Positions 1 through 8,632 of a DNA stretch of 43,557 bases are shown here, piece after piece (within the stretch, counting starts at the first letter, position 1; each line of letters begins with the position of its first letter). This DNA is from an uncultured Blautia sp. Its GTDB lineage: Bacteria > Bacillota > Clostridia > Lachnospirales > Lachnospiraceae. The notes under the pieces are model-generated. The model was not told the DNA's origin. It did not search any database and saw nothing but the letters and a program-made list of their open reading frames with translations. Both the position numbers and the translations under genes were made by a program. Location: the NCBI RefSeq assembly GCF_934371575.1, contig NZ_CAKRNY010000031.1, positions 1 to 43,557 on the forward strand, read 5' to 3'.

Positions 1-177
1 GAGTTTAATTTCCCAATATATCGGGATGGTCAAGAGGTAAGGCGGCTCTTGTGGGAAAAAGGTAATACCGTTGAGACTGTGTGCCTCTTGGGCAACCGAA
101 AACCAGATACCACGGTAAAACTCAGCGTGGATATGGATGATTATTACCGTATTATAAATGGTAAAGATGAGGAATGA
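1..177 (+). CDS. C-terminal end of an unrecognised protein (cut by window edge)
   Basis: An open frame runs from the first base to a TGA at 175-177 (58 codons), so only the C-terminus is visible. The fragment is polar and ends in a short acidic tail (GKDEE). I do not recognise a family. It ends about 60 bases before the RhuM-like gene and points the same way, so it may belong to the same accessory unit. No function is proposed. Confidence 0.45.
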   Translation, partial: EFNFPIYRDGQEVRRLLWEKGNTVETVCLLGNRKPDTTVKLSVDMDDYYRIINGKDEE

Positions 178-240
178 TGATTTCGCTATAGTGACTCGTT
201 CACGTTGATAATGTATCTGATTTTGGAGGAAAAATTATTT

Positions 241-957
241 ATGGATAAAGAAAAAGCAGATATGATTATTTATACGACAGAGGATGGTCTGACGAAAGTT
301 GAAACTACTTTTGATGGTGATACAGTCTGGTTGTCTATTGATCAGATGGCAGAATTGTTTCAGAGAGATAAATCAACCATTTCCAGACATATAAAAAATA
401 TATTTACAGAAGGTGAATTACAGCGGGATTCAGTTGTTGCAAAATTTGCAACAACTGCTTCTGATGGAAAAGTTTACAATGTAGACTATTACAATCTTGA
501 TGTTATTATTTCTGTTGGCTATCGTGTAAAATCAAAACGAGGAACACAGTTCAGAATCTGGGCAACCGGAATTTTAAAAGAATACATGAGAAAAGGTTTT
601 GCTTTAGATGATGATCGTTTGAAAAATTTGGGTGGCGGTGGATATTTCAAGGAATTGTTGGAGAGAATCCGTGATATTCGTGCATCCGAGAAAGTGTTTT
701 ATTGTCAGGTTCTGGAAATTTATGCAACGAGCATAGACTATGATCCGAAAGCGGAAATATCCATTGCATTTTTCAAAAAAGTGCAAAACAAAATTCACTA
801 TGCGATTCATGGACAAACTGCAGCAGAAGTAATTTATACCAGAGCAGATGCAGAAAAAGAATTACGTGCAATGGGACAGCTGGTATCGGGATATCTTGAT
901 TTTGCAGAACGTCAGGCAGAACGAGACGTTGAAGTATTTTCAGATGATTCCAAGTGA
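241..957 (+). pseudogene. RhuM-family protein, internally deleted and truncated
   Basis: The product (238 residues) matches the RhuM/virulence-protein family, whose members usually have about 310-340 residues and whose biochemical role is unclear. The start is ATG 241 because GGAGGA at 226-231 is well placed; a TTG further upstream would lie before that site. Family blocks are visible in order: a helix-turn-helix-like N-terminal part (QMAELFQRDKSTISRHIKN), the YNLDVIISVGYRV block, and HYAIHGQTAAEVIY. Against the second copy at 5578-6615 it lacks about 34 residues after 'RADAEKE' and then joins directly to 'LVSGYLDFAERQAER'. It stops roughly 50 residues short of the normal C-terminus. It may be a decaying copy; whether the shortened protein folds cannot be told. 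Confidence 0.7.
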
Positions 958-1130
958 ATCATAGGCTAACTTGGCTTATCGGATGGAGAAAATTTAACTA
1001 ATGTTATTGAGCCTTCGGGCATTGGGAATAAAACCTGATGTTCGTAGGCTTTTTGTTCATGACAATATAATGTTTGCGGAGCGCGCATTCTATTGTATAC
1101 AGAAAAATTTTTCGCGGATATAATAAACAT

Positions 1131-1163
1131 GACATATAGCTGTCGTGTTGAATTAGGTATGAT
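1131..1163 (+). promoter_or_regulatory. Candidate operator and -10 box before the YafY-type operon
   Basis: GACATATAGCTGTC at 1131-1144 has outer arms GACA/TGTC and lies just upstream of a TATGAT -10 candidate at 1158-1163. No good -35 box sits 17 bases upstream, which fits an activator-dependent or autoregulated promoter. That WYL regulators often control their own operon is general family knowledge; binding here is inference. Confidence 0.35.
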
Positions 1164-1184
1164 ATGTATGGAGTGTAAGAAACG

Positions 1185-2111
1185 ATGAAAATAGATAGAC
1201 TTATCGGTATATTGTCAATCTTACTGCAGGAAGAAAAGACAACGGCTCCTGAACTGGCAGAAAGATTTGAGGTATCTCGAAGGACAATAAATCGGGATAT
1301 TGAAGATCTTTGTAAAGCAGGTATTCCTATAAAAACTGCACAGGGTACCGGTGGTGGTATCAGTATTATGGATGGATATCGTATGGACAGGACGATTTTG
1401 AGTTCCAAAGATATGCAGATGATTCTTGCGGGTTTGCGGAGTCTTGACAGTGTGAGCGGAAGCAGGTACTACAGTCAGCTGATGGAGAAAATCCAGACCG
1501 GATCATCAGAGTTCATCAGTGGAAGAGACTCTATGCTGATTGACTTATCTTCATGGTATAAGGGTTCTCTTGCTCCAAAGATCGAGGTAATACAGAGTGC
1601 AATAGAAAACAGGCGCATCATACGATTTAAGTATTATGCTCCGTCCGGAGAGAGCAACCGAAGGGTAGAACCATATTATCTGGTTTTCCAGTGGTCGAGC
1701 TGGTATGTATGGGGGTGGTGTTTAGAACGTAAAGATTACAGGCTGTTCAAACTGAACCGTATGGATTGTGTTGTTGAAACAGACCGTGGATTTCTGCGCA
1801 GAGATGTACCAATGCCGGATTTGTCAAATGAGAAGATATTTCCGGGTGGGATAAAGGTAAAAGCTCTTTTTACACCGAATATGAAGTGGCGGCTGGTTGA
1901 AGAATTTGGACCGAACTGCTTTACAGAAACGGACGATGGAAGGCTGCTCTTTTCAGCAGACTATACGGATATGGAAAACCTTGTGACATGGCTTATGACA
2001 TTTGGAGCAAAAGTAGAGGTGCTTGAGCCGGAAGAAGTGCGGGACATTATTCGCAGGAATGCAGAGGAAATATTAAAAATCTATGAAGAGAAGGACTTAG
2101 AGGGGGTGTAA
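1185..2111 (+). CDS. YafY-type HTH/WYL transcriptional regulator
   Basis: This 308-residue protein has a DeoR-like winged helix (residues about 1-60; ELAERFEVSRRTINRDIEDL) followed by a WYL domain (about 130-225; the motif is seen as SWYVWGWC) and a C-terminal WCX-like extension. Members of this family sense small ligands through the WYL fold and bind DNA as dimers. It is the first gene of a tight operon: the next ATG follows its stop by 5 bases. Pairing with a GyrI-like protein and a TfoX-like protein is common in Firmicutes and suggests a local stress or small-molecule response, but the ligand is not evident. Confidence 0.88.
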   Translation: MKIDRLIGILSILLQEEKTTAPELAERFEVSRRTINRDIEDLCKAGIPIKTAQGTGGGISIMDGYRMDRTILSSKDMQMILAGLRSLDSVSGSRYYSQLMEKIQTGSSEFISGRDSMLIDLSSWYKGSLAPKIEVIQSAIENRRIIRFKYYAPSGESNRRVEPYYLVFQWSSWYVWGWCLERKDYRLFKLNRMDCVVETDRGFLRRDVPMPDLSNEKIFPGGIKVKALFTPNMKWRLVEEFGPNCFTETDDGRLLFSADYTDMENLVTWLMTFGAKVEVLEPEEVRDIIRRNAEEILKIYEEKDLEGV

Positions 2112-2116
2112 AGGAT

Positions 2117-2749
2117 ATGGCTTTTGACTACAAGAAGGAATATAAAGAATTTTATATGCCGAAAGGCACACCGTCTATCGTAACTGTTCCGAAAATGAAC
2201 TATATAGCGGTAAGGGGAAGCGGCAATCCAAATGATGCAGACGGAGAATACAAGCAGGCTATCGGACTTCTGTATGGAATTGCATTTACGATTAAAATGA
2301 GCAAAAAGGAAGATCATCAGATTGATGGATATTTCGATTATGTCGTGCCGCCATTAGAGGGATTCTGGTGGCAGGATGGAGTATCCGGAATTGATTATGC
2401 ACGTAAGGAAGATTTTAAGTGGATCTCTGTTATCCGATTGCCGGATTTTGTTACCAGGGAAGATATCGACTGGGCTGTCAGGAAAGCTACGGCAAAGAAA
2501 AAACAAGATTTTTCTAAGGTTGAGTTTTTTTCCTATGAGGAGGGCTTATGTGTACAGTGTATGCATATCGGATCGTATGACGATGAGCCTGCTACGGTAG
2601 ATGTAATGCAAAGATTTATGGAAGAACAGGGATATACACTTGATATAACGGATCAGAGAATGCACCACGAGATTTATCTGAGCGATGCACGGAAGGTAGT
2701 GCCGGAGAAACTAAAGACTGTAATCAGGCACCCGATAAAGAGAGTCTGA
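2117..2749 (+). CDS. GyrI-like small-molecule-binding domain protein
   Basis: This 210-residue protein starts with a conserved-looking block (FDYKKEYKEFYMPKGTPSIV) followed by a PKMNYIAVRGSGNPND-type segment, as in the GyrI-like/AraC effector-binding family. That fold binds hydrophobic small molecules in multidrug regulators such as BmrR and Rob; stand-alone members may act as sequestering or hydrolytic proteins. GGGGGTG at 2102-2107 serves as the ribosome site. It is cotranscribed with the WYL regulator upstream, which probably controls it. No DNA-binding part is present, so it is a stand-alone domain. Confidence 0.85.
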   Translation: MAFDYKKEYKEFYMPKGTPSIVTVPKMNYIAVRGSGNPNDADGEYKQAIGLLYGIAFTIKMSKKEDHQIDGYFDYVVPPLEGFWWQDGVSGIDYARKEDFKWISVIRLPDFVTREDIDWAVRKATAKKKQDFSKVEFFSYEEGLCVQCMHIGSYDDEPATVDVMQRFMEEQGYTLDITDQRMHHEIYLSDARKVVPEKLKTVIRHPIKRV

Positions 2750-2768
2750 GGGTGTGGAGGAAAATAAT

Positions 2769-3083
2769 ATGGCATCAACAAAAGAGTATTTAGATTTTGT
2801 TATGGAACAATTATCAAGACTGGACGAAATCAGCAGCAGGGCAATGATGGGCGAATACATCCTTTATTACCGTGGAAAGATTTTTGGTGGAATATATGAT
2901 GACAGACTTTTGGTGAAGCCGGTCCCGATGGCATTGAGGCTAATGCCGGATGCCGAGATGGAACTGCCGTATGCTGGTGCTAAAGAAATGATTTTGGTTG
3001 ATAATGTAGATGATCGGCAGTTTTTGTGTGAACTGGTTGAGATTATGTGGGAAGAATTGCCGGAAAAGAAGAATATACATTAA
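2769..3083 (+). CDS. TfoX N-terminal domain-like protein
   Basis: The protein has 104 residues if translated from ATG 2769, which follows GGAGG at 2756-2760; an in-frame GTG at 2754 would begin before that site. It has the TfoX/Sxy N-terminal pattern: 'SRAMMGEYILYYRGKIFGGIYDDRLLVKP'-like strands with the RxMMGEY and KIFGGIYDDRL blocks. TfoX/Sxy is a competence regulator in gammaproteobacteria, but stand-alone N-domains in Firmicutes have no settled role. It is the third gene of the WYL-GyrI unit, 19 bases after the GyrI stop. Confidence 0.8.
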   Translation: MASTKEYLDFVMEQLSRLDEISSRAMMGEYILYYRGKIFGGIYDDRLLVKPVPMALRLMPDAEMELPYAGAKEMILVDNVDDRQFLCELVEIMWEELPEKKNIH

Positions 3084-3195
3084 GAACCAAGATTTCTATG
3101 AATTGAGTTTACCCGACGACGATTCAGTCTATACCCTGAAAAAGTGATGGAGGATTTAGATTTTTCTGGCCAAAAATAAATTTCATCTTTCATAG

Positions 3196-3254
3196 AAAAA
3201 AGGATCCCTTGCAAGAGAGAAGGCTAACAAGCCTCGTCCTTGCAGGAATCCTTT
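3196..3254 (-). terminator. Terminator of the toxin-antitoxin operon
   Basis: A long stem (AAAGGAT..CTTGCAAG paired with CTTGCAGGAATCCTTT, one or two mismatches) encloses a smaller AGGCT/AGCCT hairpin. On the minus strand it ends in a run of six T, so it terminates leftward transcription from the PIN gene. It may also help stop the rightward TfoX transcript. Confidence 0.65.
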
Positions 3255-3300
3255 CAATTACTACTGGGACACCGACAGCCCCCAATCTCTTTTTATATCT

Positions 3301-3723
3301 TTATCTGTATGCTTTTATAAAATCATCTGGTGTAATCGCTGGAACCTCAGAATTTTCAAAATCTCTTACATTGCAGGTAATAATGTAATCAGCTCCGACA
3401 TCTTTTGCACATTTATCCTGCAGACAATCCTCGAAATCTTTGAAGGAATCTTTTTCGATTGCATCAATTATCTCTGTCTGTGATGCAGTTGCGACAGTAA
3501 AAATTTCGCATATATCTTTCAGATTTTGTCTGCGAACACTGTCACTGCGTTTTCTTAACACATACCAGAGAGTGGAAAGCGTATGGAAAGCAATGTAACC
3601 AGTACATTCACCAATTGCACATATTCTTACAATTTCCACAGACTGCTCAAGATACGGATCCTCACGGTTCGTGATGTAATTTAGAAGGATGTTTGTATCA
3701 ATCAATAATACCAAATTTCTCAT
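3301..3723 (-). CDS. PIN-domain toxin (VapC-like)
   Basis: This 140-residue protein has the PIN nuclease arrangement: a hydrophobic first strand ending in D9 (LLIDTNILLNY), acidic residues in the FEDCLQ region (D99), D112 in GADYIITCN, and D121 in NVRDF. PIN toxins cleave RNA with Mg2+ held by such acidic residues. The ATG at 3723 has GGAGG upstream on the minus strand (3732-3736), inside the 3' end of the antitoxin gene; the two overlap by 26 bases, which is typical of translational coupling. With the RelB-like partner it forms a type II toxin-antitoxin pair; RNA target unknown. Confidence 0.88.
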   Translation of the reverse strand: MRNLVLLIDTNILLNYITNREDPYLEQSVEIVRICAIGECTGYIAFHTLSTLWYVLRKRSDSVRRQNLKDICEIFTVATASQTEIIDAIEKDSFKDFEDCLQDKCAKDVGADYIITCNVRDFENSEVPAITPDDFIKAYR

Positions 3724-3994
3724 TCATTGCTTCCTCCCTTTCAGCACCATAATCAATTGTCTCTGTAGCTGCCTTTCTGGATGCCTCAAGTCTTGCGAAA
3801 GCTTCTAACTTGCTATTGTTATTGGTGTGTGTATCTGAAAGCGGTGCCCTGATAATGAACGGAATGCTTCTTTCTCTTAATGCAGTTCTGGTAAAGGTTT
3901 CATAAAAAGTCTGCTTTGTCTGCCCCATTGCATTAAGCATCGTATCCAGTTCTTCGTAAATCGAATCCTCTAATCTGATACTGATGGTTTTCAT
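3698..3994 (-). CDS. RelB/DinJ-type antitoxin
   Basis: This 98-residue protein begins with a ribbon-helix-helix segment (MKTISIRLEDSIYEEL, then MGQTKQTFYETFTRTAL), as in RelB/DinJ antitoxins. The start at 3994 is chosen because AAAGGAG lies 9 bases upstream on the minus strand; the in-frame ATG nine bases earlier touches the ribosome site. The C-terminal half is charged and should wrap the toxin. It precedes and overlaps the PIN gene. Such antitoxins normally repress their own promoter, which would lie just above 3994. Confidence 0.88.
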   Translation of the reverse strand: MKTISIRLEDSIYEELDTMLNAMGQTKQTFYETFTRTALRERSIPFIIRAPLSDTHTNNNSKLEAFARLEASRKAATETIDYGAEREEAMNEKFGIID

Positions 3995-4102
3995 TTCAAG
4001 CATCTCCTTTCTGCTTTTGAAACAATTATACACTAATTTGACTCATATAGCAAGCAATAGCTTTCTTTCTGCTAAAACAAATCAAAGTCTTTCTGCGCAC
4101 AT

Positions 4103-4300
4103 GTGGTTCATTATTTCGATTGTGAGAAGGTCAAGGTTTCAGATGGAAATGCCGAGCTGAAGGTAACCTGTCAGGAAATCAAAAATTATGTGCTGAAAGA
4201 ATTTGGCTTGACAAAATCAGAAAATGCAAAAGTTCCACAATACCAGAAAGAAAAAGAAAATGCTATCAAGGCAGCCCTGAAATATTTTGTGATGATTTAA
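4103..4300 (+). pseudogene. Relic of the C-terminal extension of a TrmA/RlmD-type methyltransferase
   Basis: The 65-codon frame resembles the C-terminal extension found on many clostridial 23S rRNA uracil methyltransferases: 'TCQEIKNYVLKEFGL', then 'KSENAKVP', then 'EKENAIKAALKYF' just before the stop. A stretch of about 20 residues usually found between 'KEFGL' and 'KSEN' is missing, and no catalytic domain lies upstream. The frame has no ribosome site. I read it as a deleted fragment left by rearrangement, not a working gene; the assignment rests on remembered family pattern. Confidence 0.5.
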
Positions 4301-4473
4301 GGACATCGCTGATTTCAAGGAGTGTGGAAAGCTCCTTCGGGAACTTTTGGCTGTATCTAAGGAACGTATATAGAAAAAGGATTAACAGTGTGGTATAATT
4401 TAAAAAGATAGCCATAAAATTAAATGTTTTATTTTGAGTATAATTTTAGGCTTTTTTTATAATTTATGGAATT

Positions 4474-4698
4474 ATGGCAAGTAGTAAGGCTCTTATAATA
4501 AGAATTGGAATTATGACAATGGGCATAGATATCGTTTTACTACCATTTGCTACTCCTGAAACAATTGCTCTTTTAGGGTACCAAAAGTCAAAACTTATAG
4601 GAAGAATGCTGGGTATATTACTTATAGTAGTTGGAATATGGGGGGATTTATTTGATGATGTTCGCTCCCATGGTTACAGGAGGATAACGGATGAGTAG
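4474..4698 (+). CDS. Small two-helix membrane protein
   Basis: This 74-residue protein has two hydrophobic segments (about residues 7-29 and 42-58) separated by a short basic loop (YQKSKLIGR), and an acidic/polar tail. I do not recognise a family. The ribosome site is weak. Its last 8 bases overlap the start of the RQC-like gene, implying coupling. A TATAAT at 4394-4399 about 80 bases upstream is a plausible -10 box. Confidence 0.5.
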   Translation: MASSKALIIRIGIMTMGIDIVLLPFATPETIALLGYQKSKLIGRMLGILLIVVGIWGDLFDDVRSHGYRRITDE

Positions 4699-5281
4699 GA
4701 AAGTACGCAGAGTGCCAGTTGTTCTTGATGCAGGAGAAATAAGGGATTTGTCACTGGAAGATATCCGGATGATTCTAAGAGGTGCAGATGAACTGATTTC
4801 AACAGGCGGGAGAAGTATGCTGGCTAAAATATTAAAAGGTTCAAAGGATAAAAAGATATTAGAATATAAACTGAATGAATGTCCTGTTTATGGATATTAT
4901 CATGACATGAAATTAGATGATATCAGCAAGTGCATTGATTGGATGATTAAGAAAGATTACCTTAGGATTAAGTATGATTATCGTCTTCCGTTATTAGTGT
5001 TTTCAGAAAAGGGATGGGAAATAGAGAAAGAAACATTTGCGGAAGAGCTTTATCAGAGATTTTGGCTGGATATAAAAGAAAAGAATGCCCGCGTCATTTT
5101 TGAAATGAAAGATGTAAACAGACAGGTTGCCATGCTTGTTCTTGATAAAATAGAAAAAGATGGAACAGAGGAATTCTTAACCTGCTTAGAGGCATGGAGG
5201 CTTCTGGAGGTAAAGAAGGTTGCAGTTCGGATTGCAGAGGTTGAAAATACGATTAAAAACAGAGCAAAGCTCTCAGAGTAG
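4691..5281 (+). CDS. RQC-like (RecQ C-terminal-type) DNA-binding protein
   Basis: The protein has 196 residues. Its first 110 resemble the winged-helix RQC domain of RecQ helicases as found in stand-alone RQC-minor proteins: 'ILRGADELISTGGRSMLAKILKGSKDKKI', then 'CPVYGYYHDM', then 'CIDWMIKKDYLRI' and 'LPLLVFSEKGWEI' (wing). No helicase motifs are present. The C-terminal part is helical and charged. RQC domains bind duplex DNA ends; the role of stand-alone forms is unknown. It overlaps the small membrane gene by 8 bases. Confidence 0.72.
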   Translation: MSRKVRRVPVVLDAGEIRDLSLEDIRMILRGADELISTGGRSMLAKILKGSKDKKILEYKLNECPVYGYYHDMKLDDISKCIDWMIKKDYLRIKYDYRLPLLVFSEKGWEIEKETFAEELYQRFWLDIKEKNARVIFEMKDVNRQVAMLVLDKIEKDGTEEFLTCLEAWRLLEVKKVAVRIAEVENTIKNRAKLSE

Positions 5282-5577
5282 AAAAGAGTTAGAATTTTTA
5301 GAGAGCTGGAAGCAGAGAAAGTTGATATGGCAAATGATATTGTTAACTATTAGGATGTGGGACAGATTGGTTTGAGCAGGAAAGCCGTAAACAGATAGAA
5401 AACAGCATTGATACTTTGGAGCTTGACAGGGAATATGATGGATTAAGCAATTTGCCTGGCATTGAGAACAAATAGTAGACCGTCGGAATGGTGCAACTTT
5501 TTGTCATTTGCAGAAATTGCGGAGCAGTTAAACACAATTGCGAAAACGCATTTCGATTTATAAAGGAGGCGCTTTAT
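5282..5577 (+). other. Gap with coding debris
   Basis: This 296-base gap has no intact gene. Short frames broken by stops run on from each other: one ends '..EKVDMANDIVNY' at about 5352, another runs 5347-5475 ('DWFEQESRKQIENS..', 42 codons, no start). The switch of frame and the stops look like a degraded gene. AAAGGAGG at 5562-5569 is the ribosome site of the next gene. Confidence 0.35.
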
Positions 5578-6615
5578 TTGGCAAAGAAAAAAGATGAAAT
5601 AACCATCCGTTCCAGCGCAGCGGAGTACTTAACCTATGTTGCATCTGTTGGTGATCAGCAGGACAGCATTGAGATGCGTTATGAGGATGAGAATATATGG
5701 CTGACACAGAAGATGATGGCCACATTGTATGATGTTGGCTTGCCGACGATAAATGAACATATAAAAAAGATTTACGCAGATAGTGAATTAGAAGAGACGG
5801 CAACTATTCGGAATTTCCGAATAGTTCAAACCGAAGGGACACGTCAGGTTACACGCGATATCAAGCACTATAACCTTCAAATGATTATTGCCGTAGGTTT
5901 TAAAGTCAATTCCGAGCGTGCGGTACAGTTCCGTAAATGGGTAAACCAGATTGCGAAAGATTACACCATCAAAGGCTGGGTGATGGATGATGAGCGGCTG
6001 AAGCGAGGTACGTATCTGACAGAAAAGTATTTCGACGAACAGTTGGAGCGCATTCGTGAGATTCGTGCCAGCGAAAGAAAGTTTTATCAGAAGATTACCG
6101 ACCTGTATGCGACAGCCATTGATTATGATAAAAATGCTGCAACGACGAGAAGATTCTACGCAACAGTCCAGAATAAAATGCATTATGCAGTTCATGGACA
6201 TACGGCGACGGAGCTGATCGTGGGAAGAGCTGATCATACAAAAGAGCATATGGGATTAACCACCTGGGCAGATGCTCCTGAAGGAAAGATTAAGAAAAGT
6301 GATGTTACGGTTGCGAAGAATTATCTGAACCAGGATGAAATGAAACAGCTGAACCGTATGGTTACAGCATACCTGGATTTTGCGGAAAACATGACATTAC
6401 GACATATTCCGCTTACGATGCAGGACTAGGAAAAGAGGCTCAACAGTTTCATTGAAATGTTTGATTACGGTATTTTGCAAGATGCAGGCAAGGTGACCGC
6501 AGAAATTGCAAAGCTTCATGCGGAGACGGAATTTGAAAAATATCGCGTGATTCAGGACAGATTATTCATGTCTGACTTTGATAAGTATATGCTGGAATTA
6601 GAAGAAAACTTATAG
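5578..6615 (+). pseudogene. RhuM-family gene interrupted by one TAG stop
   Basis: Start is TTG 5578, eight bases after AAAGGAGG; an in-frame ATG at 5488 has no ribosome site. The N-terminal 283 residues carry the RhuM blocks (ENIWLTQKMMATLYDV, YNLQMIIAVGFKV, HYAVHGHTATELI, NYLNQDEMKQLNRMV). The frame stops at TAG 6427-6429, immediately after 'LTMQD', then continues without shift for 61 codons to TAG 6613-6615, encoding the usual RhuM tail (EKRLNSFIEMF..). The stop replaces what is W in relatives (TGG to TAG). So this is a full-length gene with a single nonsense change, unless it is read through. It shares the family of the damaged copy at 241-957. Confidence 0.8.
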
Positions 6616-6702
6616 CCATCCGGATAATTTCATGTATTCCTCATATGACAGAAAAAATCCGGACAGCTGCTTTCAGAATTAATTATTCAATAGAAAACGG
6701 TA

Positions 6703-7845
6703 TCATTCCACTTCCTTACCGTCAATCAGCACATGCCTGATCACACCAGTCACATCAAATGGATTGCCGTCTACGATCACGATATCAGCGTCTTTTCCTT
6801 CTTCAAGGGAGCCAACGCGGTCTGCGATGCCGATATGTTCAGCCGGGTTGATTGTTACAGCGCGAAGAGCGTCGAATTCATCCATTCCGGCTTTGATCGC
6901 AAATCCTGCACAGAGTGGAAGATAGTGGAGGGGAATTACCGGCGCGTCTGTGATAATGGAAACATGACAGCCTGCTTTAGCAAGAATTCCCGGGGTTTCC
7001 CAGGTCTTATTCTGAAGCTCAAATTTTGTGGCATGACCAAAGGTAGGACCGACTGCAAGGGGAAGATTCTCTTTTGCAAGCTCATCTGCGATCATATGTC
7101 CCTCTGTTACATGCTCCAGAGTCAGGCCAACGCCAAACTCTTTGGCGATGCGGATCGCAGTGAAAATATCGTTTGCCTGATGTGCGTGAGCCTTTAACGG
7201 AATCTGGTGATTCAATACCGGAATCAGAGCTTCTGATTTCTGGTCGTAAGACGGAAGTTTGGAAATATCGTCACCAGCTGCCTCTTTTTTCGCCTTATAA
7301 AGCTTTGCTGTGTTTAATGCTTCACGAATTTTAGAAGCATTTGTCATACGGCTGGAGATTCCCTGTTTCTGGTAGCAGCGCTTCGGATTTTCTCCGAAAG
7401 CACATTTCATGGCAATTGGAAATTTTACGATCATGTTGTCAATACGGGTACCGACAGGTTTGATAGCTGCAAAGGTACCGCCAATTGAATTGGAACTGCC
7501 AGGACCGGTTGCGAAGCAGGTAACACCGGCTTTTGCAGCCATACTCATACAGGGATCAAATGGGTTGAGTCCATCGATAGCCTGTACTTGTGGAGTGACC
7601 GGGTCGTTCAGTTCATTGTAGTCCTGTCCTTCGTAGCCGATTCCATAGCCGTCAAGACCAGTGTGGCAGTGTGCGTCTATGAAGCCGGGATACACGTGAA
7701 GTCCGGTCGCATCGATTACTTCAGTATTTTCAGAAGAGATATGTTTTCCGATCTTTACAATCTTTCCGTTATCGATCAGAATGTCAGCGACAAAGGTCTC
7801 CTTTGTTACTGCTGTGTGAAGTGTTCCATTCTTAATACAAATCAT
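6703..7845 (-). CDS. Imidazolonepropionase-like amidohydrolase
   Basis: This 380-residue metal-dependent hydrolase has the amidohydrolase layout: N-terminal beta-sandwich strands (ADILIDNGKIVKIG), the first metal motif GFIDAHCHTG (about residues 55-64), later histidines in KAHAHQAND and LEHVTEG, a catalytic Asp in IITDAP, and the closing strands EGKDADIVIVDGNPFD. It is cytosolic (no signal peptide). The substrate cannot be assigned; relatives hydrolyse cyclic amides or dipeptides. On the minus strand AAGGAGG precedes the ATG, and a TTGAAA/TATGAT promoter lies upstream. It is a single-gene unit. Confidence 0.87.
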   Translation of the reverse strand: MICIKNGTLHTAVTKETFVADILIDNGKIVKIGKHISSENTEVIDATGLHVYPGFIDAHCHTGLDGYGIGYEGQDYNELNDPVTPQVQAIDGLNPFDPCMSMAAKAGVTCFATGPGSSNSIGGTFAAIKPVGTRIDNMIVKFPIAMKCAFGENPKRCYQKQGISSRMTNASKIREALNTAKLYKAKKEAAGDDISKLPSYDQKSEALIPVLNHQIPLKAHAHQANDIFTAIRIAKEFGVGLTLEHVTEGHMIADELAKENLPLAVGPTFGHATKFELQNKTWETPGILAKAGCHVSIITDAPVIPLHYLPLCAGFAIKAGMDEFDALRAVTINPAEHIGIADRVGSLEEGKDADIVIVDGNPFDVTGVIRHVLIDGKEVE

Positions 7846-7876
7846 TGGAAATCCTCCTTTTTTTAATCATAACATC

Positions 7877-7905
7877 ATCATACACGAATTGTGCGAATAT
7901 TTCAA
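7877..7905 (-). promoter_or_regulatory. Promoter of the amidohydrolase gene
   Basis: On the minus strand TTGAAA (7905-7900) and TATGAT (7882-7877) are 17 bases apart, about 30 bases before the start codon. Confidence 0.7.
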
Positions 7906-8062
7906 AAAGTATTTTCGCATTTACTGGTTACAGAGTGAAATGTAGTATTATTTCTGTATTTACTAGCACAAGTAATAGTGAAAATCGGTTTTATATGGAT
8001 TATTATAAGTATAGAGAATATATAGTCAATTGAGGGAAAATTCTTGCAGAGGAGGGTGTGGT

Positions 8063-8536
8063 ATGAAGAAGGATAAAAAAGAGAAGCGAAACAATATCTT
8101 GTATTCGATCTTAGGGCTTGTATTGGGGCTGGCTATGTGTGGTGTTGGAATATATGGTATGATTTTAAACAGAACTGAAAGTAAGGAGTACAAAAACACT
8201 ACAGATAAACGAGAAGTTATTGCGGTTGTAGAGTCTTGTCGTGAGATTGAGGACAGTGATGATGACAATTATTCAAGTTCAGTGAAATATCGGACGAAAC
8301 TGGCTTTTGAGGTTGATGGAGAAACTTATAAAGGAGAAGAAACCTATAATCAGAAGGTGTATGTTGGTGATAAAATCAAGGTTGAGGTTTATCGAACTTC
8401 AAAAGGAATTTATAAACTCCGTCCGTCTAACAATCTGGTAAATTTTGTCTTTTATTGTGTGGCAATTCCTTTAGGTTTAATTATCGCTATAGCTTCAATT
8501 TCCAGCATAAAGATGATACTTGCAAAAAAAGGATAA
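8063..8536 (+). CDS. Two-helix membrane protein, DUF3592-like
   Basis: The protein has 157 residues from ATG 8063, placed after GGAGGGTG (8051-8058). A basic N-terminus leads into a first membrane helix (about residues 13-35), then an extracytoplasmic beta-rich segment with an acidic loop (EIEDSDDDNYSS), and a second helix (about 128-151). The layout matches DUF3592-like proteins, in which a small beta domain sits between two helices. Function unknown. It is a single gene followed by a strong terminator. Confidence 0.65.
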   Translation: MKKDKKEKRNNILYSILGLVLGLAMCGVGIYGMILNRTESKEYKNTTDKREVIAVVESCREIEDSDDDNYSSSVKYRTKLAFEVDGETYKGEETYNQKVYVGDKIKVEVYRTSKGIYKLRPSNNLVNFVFYCVAIPLGLIIAIASISSIKMILAKKG

Positions 8537-8550
8537 AATGATAGGCTATC

Positions 8551-8610
8551 AAAATGCTCCCTCTCTGGCAGGAATATGAAATAACAAAAACCTGTCAGGA
8601 GGGAGCATTT
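8551..8610 (+). terminator. Long bidirectional-type terminator
   Basis: AAATGCTCCCTC..GGCAGG pairs with CCTGTCAG..GAGGGAGCATTT around an A-rich loop. It separates the convergent membrane-protein gene and the MATE gene and can serve both. Confidence 0.75.
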
Positions 8611-8632
8611 AATGTGTGATAAATAAGTATGA

